Of a stretch of DNA of 64,000 bases, positions 59,964 through 64,000 are shown piece after piece (position 1 is the first letter of the stretch; the number at the start of each line of letters is the position of its first letter). Below the pieces are notes generated by a model that saw nothing but the letters and a program-made list of their open reading frames with translations, was not told where the DNA came from and made no database searches. A program made the position numbers and the translations under genes. Source of the stretch: UBA7803 sp041690675. Lineage in GTDB: Bacteria; Pseudomonadota; Gammaproteobacteria; Pseudomonadales; Azotimanducaceae. Location: contig JAWLGU010000001.1 of assembly GCA_041690675.1 (NCBI GenBank), positions 1 through 64,000 on the forward strand. Reading direction: 5' to 3'.

Positions 59964-60722
59964 TCACCAGTTTTCGTTCCACGGACGCAGCACCACCTCA
60001 TTGGTCCAGGTCGAGCGGTGCTGGCGATGCAGCTGCAGATAGATCTCGTCAATGCAGTCCGGATCCGCCATGTTGTCGTTCTCCGCGGTGCCGGCGAGAC
60101 GGTGCCGGCGCGTGCCGCCCTCCTGGGTCCAGGCGATCGCCGCGTCTATGGGAACGTTGACGACATGGATACCCTGCGGCATCAGCTCCCTCGCCATGCT
60201 CTGCGCGAGGCCCGCCTTGGCGTGGCAGGACATGGCGAACGCGGCGCTCTTGGGATAGCCCTTCAACGCCGCACTGGCGTTGGTGAAGATGATGGTGCCG
60301 CGGTGGCCGCCCTCCGGGATGTCGTGGCGCAGCATGGCGGCCGCCGCCTGCTGCGCCACCAGAAACGCACTGAAGCCGCCGTTATGAATGGTCTGCCGGA
60401 CGAGCTCGGGATCTGCTTCGACGACCGCCTTTCTGAAGATGTCGCGGGAACGGCCATCGATGTTGTGGACCACCAGGCGCGGCTCGTCGAGGTCGCCGCA
60501 CACCTGAGTGAAGAGCTCGCTCACCGACTGCGGATCCGAGGCGTCGCACGCGTAGAGCCGCACACCGTGCCTGCTCTCCAGCTCGCGCAGCACCGGCTTG
60601 TCCGGGTTCCTCGCCGCAACGGCCACCCGCATGCCTTCGCCAGCGAACAGCCGGGCGCAGCTTGCGCTGACCCCTGGGCCGCCACCGACGACGAGCGCCG
60701 TCTCCCCCTCGTGCATAGTCAT
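59964..60722 (-). CDS. Short-chain dehydrogenase/reductase-like protein lacking the catalytic Tyr
   Basis: A 252-aa SDR-fold protein: cofactor motif 'ALVVGGGPGVSASCARLFAG' (GGGPG-V-S), 'AVAARNPDKPVLRELES', 'RLVVHNIDGRS' and 'GTIIFTNASAALKG'. Around the active site the sequence is 'AFAMSCHAKAGLAQSMAREL'. The usual YxxxK is replaced by SxxxK, so the catalytic Tyr is absent while Lys is kept. Related 'SDR' members with such changes are known, so activity is uncertain. It sits in the minus-strand run with an LLM oxidoreductase and a sulfatase. Confidence 0.8.
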   Translation of the reverse strand: MTMHEGETALVVGGGPGVSASCARLFAGEGMRVAVAARNPDKPVLRELESRHGVRLYACDASDPQSVSELFTQVCGDLDEPRLVVHNIDGRSRDIFRKAVVEADPELVRQTIHNGGFSAFLVAQQAAAAMLRHDIPEGGHRGTIIFTNASAALKGYPKSAAFAMSCHAKAGLAQSMARELMPQGIHVVNVPIDAAIAWTQEGGTRRHRLAGTAENDNMADPDCIDEIYLQLHRQHRSTWTNEVVLRPWNENW

Positions 60723-60746
60723 CTCCAGCTTCCGGGACTCAGCCTG

Positions 60747-61601
60747 CTATGCCGCGATGACTTCCTCAGCCAGCTTCTCCATGCCTTCGGCCGGATTCGC
60801 GCCGAGCGCCTGCAGCGGCACCACCGCCCGGTGGACCCCCATCGATTCGAGCGCGGCCAGCGCCTCGGCGCCGCCACGCGCCGGCCACATGACGGTAATC
60901 TCCAGCTCGGAGAAGTCACGCCCTGTCGAGTCGCAGGCCTGCCGAAGCTGCTCGAGCATGCTCTGGATTTCCGCCGTGTCGGCCCCCGGCACGAACCAGC
61001 CATCGCCATAGCGGGCAATCCGCTCGAAGATCTTGCCTTTGTTGCCGCCCATGATGATCGGCATCGGAGACTGCACCGGCGTCGGATAGCTCTTGAAGTT
61101 GGTCCAGTTCAGGAACTCGCTCTGGTGCTCCACCACGTCGCCGGACCAGACCTTGCGCATGGCCTGGACATAGTCGTCGAAACGAGCGCCACGCTTCTCG
61201 AACGGCACACCCATGGCTACGAACTCTTCCTGCAGCCAGCCGATCCCCAGGCCGAGCATCAACCGTCCTTTGGACAGCGTATCGATGCTGGCCGCCTGTT
61301 TGGCGAGCAGCAGCGGATTGGTCTGGGGCAGGATGTTGACCCCGGTGCCCAGGCGAATCTTCCTGGTGTGCACGGCGATGGCGGTGAGGGCAACCAGCGG
61401 GTCGATGAACGGCGTTTCCGGTGCCGCGCCCATATTGCCGGATTTGTTGTAGGGATACTTGGACTCGTAGTTCACCGGCACGATCACGTGCTCGAAGGTC
61501 CAGACAGACTCGTAGCCCAGGGCTTCCGCCTGCTGCGCCATGCCGACGAGCATGGCCGGGTCCGTGATACCGATGTTCACGGGAATCAGTCCGAGTTTCA
61601 T
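60747..61601 (-). CDS. LLM-class F420/flavin-dependent oxidoreductase
   Basis: A 284-aa TIM-barrel protein of the probable F420-dependent LLM type: 'MKLGLIPVNIGITDPAMLVG', 'LGYESVWTFEHVIVPVNYES', 'IRLGTGVNILPQTNPLLLAK', 'RLMLGLGIGWLQEEFVAMGV' and 'PMPIIMGGNKGKIFERIARY'. The last motif is typical of TIGR03619-like members. It starts 25 bp after the SDR-like gene's upstream limit and lies between it and the sulfatase in one minus-strand operon. The substrate is unknown. Confidence 0.87.
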   Translation of the reverse strand: MKLGLIPVNIGITDPAMLVGMAQQAEALGYESVWTFEHVIVPVNYESKYPYNKSGNMGAAPETPFIDPLVALTAIAVHTRKIRLGTGVNILPQTNPLLLAKQAASIDTLSKGRLMLGLGIGWLQEEFVAMGVPFEKRGARFDDYVQAMRKVWSGDVVEHQSEFLNWTNFKSYPTPVQSPMPIIMGGNKGKIFERIARYGDGWFVPGADTAEIQSMLEQLRQACDSTGRDFSELEITVMWPARGGAEALAALESMGVHRAVVPLQALGANPAEGMEKLAEEVIAA

Positions 61602-61645
61602 TGTGGTTCTCCGTAGGTGTGGGTGTTCGCTGGCGAGCGCGGCCG

Positions 61646-63922
61646 CTACTGTCGCGTCATTGCCGCTCTTGCCTCCCGCTCCGCCTCGTCGCGTCGATCC
61701 TGGCTGGTGGGCCTGATCGGGAGCTCGAAGCTGACCTTGCGGATTCTGCCGGGGTAAGCAAACGGCGGCTGATAGTCGCGATTGACCGGCGCCGCCGCCC
61801 GGCCGAGATCCATGCCCGTGCTCGACAGCATGCCGAGCAACCGCGGGATTTCCCCTTCGGCCTGCAGCTCGCCGTCCACCAGCAGCCGCACCGCGGCGCG
61901 ACGCTCGGGCAGGCGCTCGACCTCGAGCGTCACCCGGTGCTCTCCGGCCGCCAGCGCCGACGCTGCAGCGACGGTGGTGTGCTCGTGGAACGCGTTGTAG
62001 TCAAAATGGATCCGGCCATCCAGAACGTACAGCGCAAAGCCGGAGTTGATGGTGCCTCGATTCACCAGCGCGCCATCGCCTGCGGCAGCGGGATGCTCCA
62101 GCGTGACCTCCGTGGTCCAGCCGCGGGCCGCCGACGGGCAGGCATCGGCCACGATATGCGACACCGGCGGGTAGTACACGAACAGATCCCGTGCCGACGG
62201 CAGCCCCGGCCGGCGGGCGGCGCGGAAGGTCTGCGCCGCCGGCCGATCGTCCAGCGGCAGAACGCCGTGCTGCTCCGCCTCCCGCCACCACAGATCGATC
62301 ATGCGCTCGAGGCGCTCCGGGTACTGTTGCGCCAGATCGTTCGTCTCGGAGAAGTCCTCGTCCAGGTGATACAACTCCCAGCGATCGTCATCCCAGGACG
62401 TGCCCGGCTGGTGACGGGTCACCGCCTTCCAGCCGTCCTGCCAGATGCCCCGATGGCCGAGCATCTCGAAGTACTGCACAGAGCGCGATGGCGCGGCTTC
62501 GGGCGCAGCCAGACTCGGCGCCAGCGACACGCCGTGCAGCGGCATCTGCTCGACACCCCGCGACTGGCGGGGTGACTCAGTGCCGGTGAGCTCCAGGATG
62601 GTGGGCATGATGTCGATGGCATGGCAGAAGGGCCGACGTATGGCGCCACCGTCGCTCACGCCGTTCGGCCAGTGCAGAATCAGTGGATCCCGGACTCCGC
62701 CCCCATGGGTGTTCTGCTTGTACCACTTCAGCGGCGTGTTGCCGGCCTGAGCCCAGCCCCAGGGGATGTTGGAATGGCTCTCCGGGCCGCCGATGTCGTC
62801 GAGACGTTTTACTGCCTGGTCGACGTCTTCCCTCATGCCGTTGAACCAGCGCATCTCGTCGAACACGCCGGTGGGGCCGCCCTCCTGGCTCGCACCGTTG
62901 TCGGACATGACGATGAGCAGGGTATTCTCCAGCTGGCCAACCTCCTCGAGAAAGCTCACCAGCCGGCCGATCTGGGCGTCGGTGTGGTCGAGCTGAGCAG
63001 CGAAGGCCTCCTGCAGCCGCGCGGCGAACCGCCGTTCGTTGTCGGTCAGCGCCTCCCAGGGCTTGACGCCGGGATTCAGGGGTGCGAGCTCGGTCGATGG
63101 CGGAATGATCCCGAGATGCTTCTGCCGCTCGAACCAGTCCTGCCGCACGACATCCCACCCTGCATCGAATCTGCCCCGGTACTTGTCCAGATACGCCTGC
63201 GGCGCCTGGTGCGGCGAGTGGGTTGCCCCGAAGGCCAGGTACAGGAAGAACGGCCGCTCCGGCACGAGAGAGATCTGATCCCGCAGAAACCCGATGGAGC
63301 GGTCGACGATGTCCTCGGAGACGTGATAGCCCTGTTCCGGCAGCGCCGGCGCCTCGACGTGATGATTGTCGCTGGTGAGTTCCGGATAGAACTGATCCGT
63401 CTCCCCCTGCATGAACCCGTAGAAGCGATCGAACCCGCGCTGCAGCGGCCAGTTGTGAAAGGGACCGGCTGCCGAGCACTCGGCCATCGGGGTCAGGTGC
63501 CACTTGCCCGTCGCATAGGTGCCGTAGCCCGCCTCCCGCAGCACGTCCGCCACCGTAGCGGCCGACGGCGGAAGAAACCCTCGCATGTTGGGGTAGCCGG
63601 TGTCCATGTTGGAGACGCCGCGCATGCCTACAGCATGGTGATTGCGCCCGGTCAGCAGGCAGGCCCGCGTCGGAGAGCACAGTGCCGTGGTATGGAAGTT
63701 GGCAAAGCGCAGCCCGCCGGCCGCCAGGGCGTCGATATGGGGGGTTTCGATGCTCGAGCCGTAGCATCCGAAGTGGGCGAAGCCCGTGTCGTCGAGGACG
63801 ATCAGCACCACGTTGGGCTTGCCGCTGACGATCCTCCCCTCCGGCCACCAGGGCTCCGACTCGTAGACGGTCCGGCCTATGCGCCCTTCGAACGCTTCCC
63901 CCGACGGGTGTTGATAGCTCAT
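61646..63922 (-). CDS. Large Cys-type sulfatase (arylsulfatase family)
   Basis: About 758 aa from the ATG at 63922; ATGs farther upstream (63994, 63982) are possible. The sulfatase core shows 'NVVLIVLDDTGFAHFGCYGS', the formylglycine site 'CSPTRACLLTGRNHHAVGM' with Cys82, 'GYGTYATGKWHLTP' and 'LIVMSDNGASQEGGPTG'. A C-terminal beta-rich domain of about 150 residues is added. No signal peptide is visible, unlike the two other sulfatases here, so a cytoplasmic location is likely. That raises the question how it is activated by the exported FGE. It is the first gene of the minus-strand operon and lies behind a palindromic element. Confidence 0.88.
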   Translation of the reverse strand: MSYQHPSGEAFEGRIGRTVYESEPWWPEGRIVSGKPNVVLIVLDDTGFAHFGCYGSSIETPHIDALAAGGLRFANFHTTALCSPTRACLLTGRNHHAVGMRGVSNMDTGYPNMRGFLPPSAATVADVLREAGYGTYATGKWHLTPMAECSAAGPFHNWPLQRGFDRFYGFMQGETDQFYPELTSDNHHVEAPALPEQGYHVSEDIVDRSIGFLRDQISLVPERPFFLYLAFGATHSPHQAPQAYLDKYRGRFDAGWDVVRQDWFERQKHLGIIPPSTELAPLNPGVKPWEALTDNERRFAARLQEAFAAQLDHTDAQIGRLVSFLEEVGQLENTLLIVMSDNGASQEGGPTGVFDEMRWFNGMREDVDQAVKRLDDIGGPESHSNIPWGWAQAGNTPLKWYKQNTHGGGVRDPLILHWPNGVSDGGAIRRPFCHAIDIMPTILELTGTESPRQSRGVEQMPLHGVSLAPSLAAPEAAPSRSVQYFEMLGHRGIWQDGWKAVTRHQPGTSWDDDRWELYHLDEDFSETNDLAQQYPERLERMIDLWWREAEQHGVLPLDDRPAAQTFRAARRPGLPSARDLFVYYPPVSHIVADACPSAARGWTTEVTLEHPAAAGDGALVNRGTINSGFALYVLDGRIHFDYNAFHEHTTVAAASALAAGEHRVTLEVERLPERRAAVRLLVDGELQAEGEIPRLLGMLSSTGMDLGRAAAPVNRDYQPPFAYPGRIRKVSFELPIRPTSQDRRDEAEREARAAMTRQ

Positions 63923-63969
63923 CGTCTCAGGCTCACCCAGGCTGGTACACGGTACCGGTAGACCCACAC

Positions 63970-63984
63970 TAATGCATCGCATTA
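63970..63984. promoter_or_regulatory. Candidate operator upstream of large sulfatase
   Basis: TAATGCATCGCATTA is a perfect inverted repeat (TAATGC/GCATTA around ATC), 48 bp before the ATG at 63922. It shares 12 of 15 bases with the element at 52160-52174. If translation starts at 63994 instead, this site would lie inside the gene, so start choice matters. Confidence 0.45.
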
Positions 63985-64000
63985 TGCCCTTCAAGCGTCA

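Overview
The window is high-GC DNA, apparently from a scaffolded metagenome or draft assembly: there are two runs of exactly 100 N. It looks like an uncultured gammaproteobacterium. The supporting signs are TonB-receptor and TorF-type outer-membrane genes, ECF sigma/anti-sigma operons, an Aas-like acyltransferase, an IS256 remnant and a tRNA-Ser-like 3' end. The taxonomic call is inference only.

Layout. (1) 1-6606: the tail of a possible cytochrome-type protein, a LuxR-HTH/TPR regulator, a secreted TPR protein and a three-domain AMP-ligase/ACP/PlsC fusion. (2) 6773-9912: a minus-strand unit with a Tat-exported ferritin-like protein, a c-type cytochrome, an ECF sigma factor and a dihaem cytochrome. 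(3) 10008-16112: an ECF sigma, anti-sigma, lipoprotein subtilase and TorF-like porin operon, divergent from a CHRD/cytochrome lipoprotein and a haem-motif barrel protein. (4) 16156-18845: an enoyl-CoA hydratase, a decayed gene and an AT-richer ATP-grasp gene. (5) 18846-28824: an unusual module of two P-type ATPases of the PEGL class. With them are a divergent MetK-like protein, two stand-alone cysteine-poor HMA-like proteins and several small DUF5132/DUF4332-like proteins. (6) 29091-32120: a graveyard of broken genes (TonB receptor, PhoX, RidA, IS256). Its first part lies between two copies of a multi-hairpin repeat built into a tRNA-Ser-like 3' end. (7) 32121-64000: a dense catabolic and detoxification region with three haloalkane dehalogenases, three Cys-type sulfatases, a formylglycine-generating enzyme lipoprotein, several glutathione transferases, a Baeyer-Villiger-type monooxygenase, two LLM flavin oxidoreductases, crotonases, a TauD dioxygenase, a metallo-beta-lactamase-fold hydrolase and TetR regulators.

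The most notable result is two selenocysteine genes that a standard gene finder would split. A GrdB/PrdB-family reductase has an in-frame UGA at 38176-38178 (UxxC), followed by a 7-bp hairpin with a GUC loop. A secreted redoxin has an in-frame UGA at 44313-44315 (DW-U-PFC), followed by a 6-bp hairpin with a CGUGA loop. In both, the apical loop begins 18-20 nt after the UGA, the geometry expected of bacterial SECIS elements. The first gene is also broken by an assembly fault: an identical 99-bp sequence sits on both sides of the N run, so that gap is artificial.

Functionally, the right half looks like a machine for attacking sulfated and halogenated organic compounds: sulfatases activated by an exported FGE, dehalogenases (one exported), oxygenation and CoA-ester processing, with thiol and selenol redox support. 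Two matching 15-bp imperfect palindromes (TAATG N4 GCATTA), upstream of the monooxygenase/dehalogenase operon and of the 3' sulfatase operon, suggest shared regulation, possibly by the TetR protein encoded at 54396.
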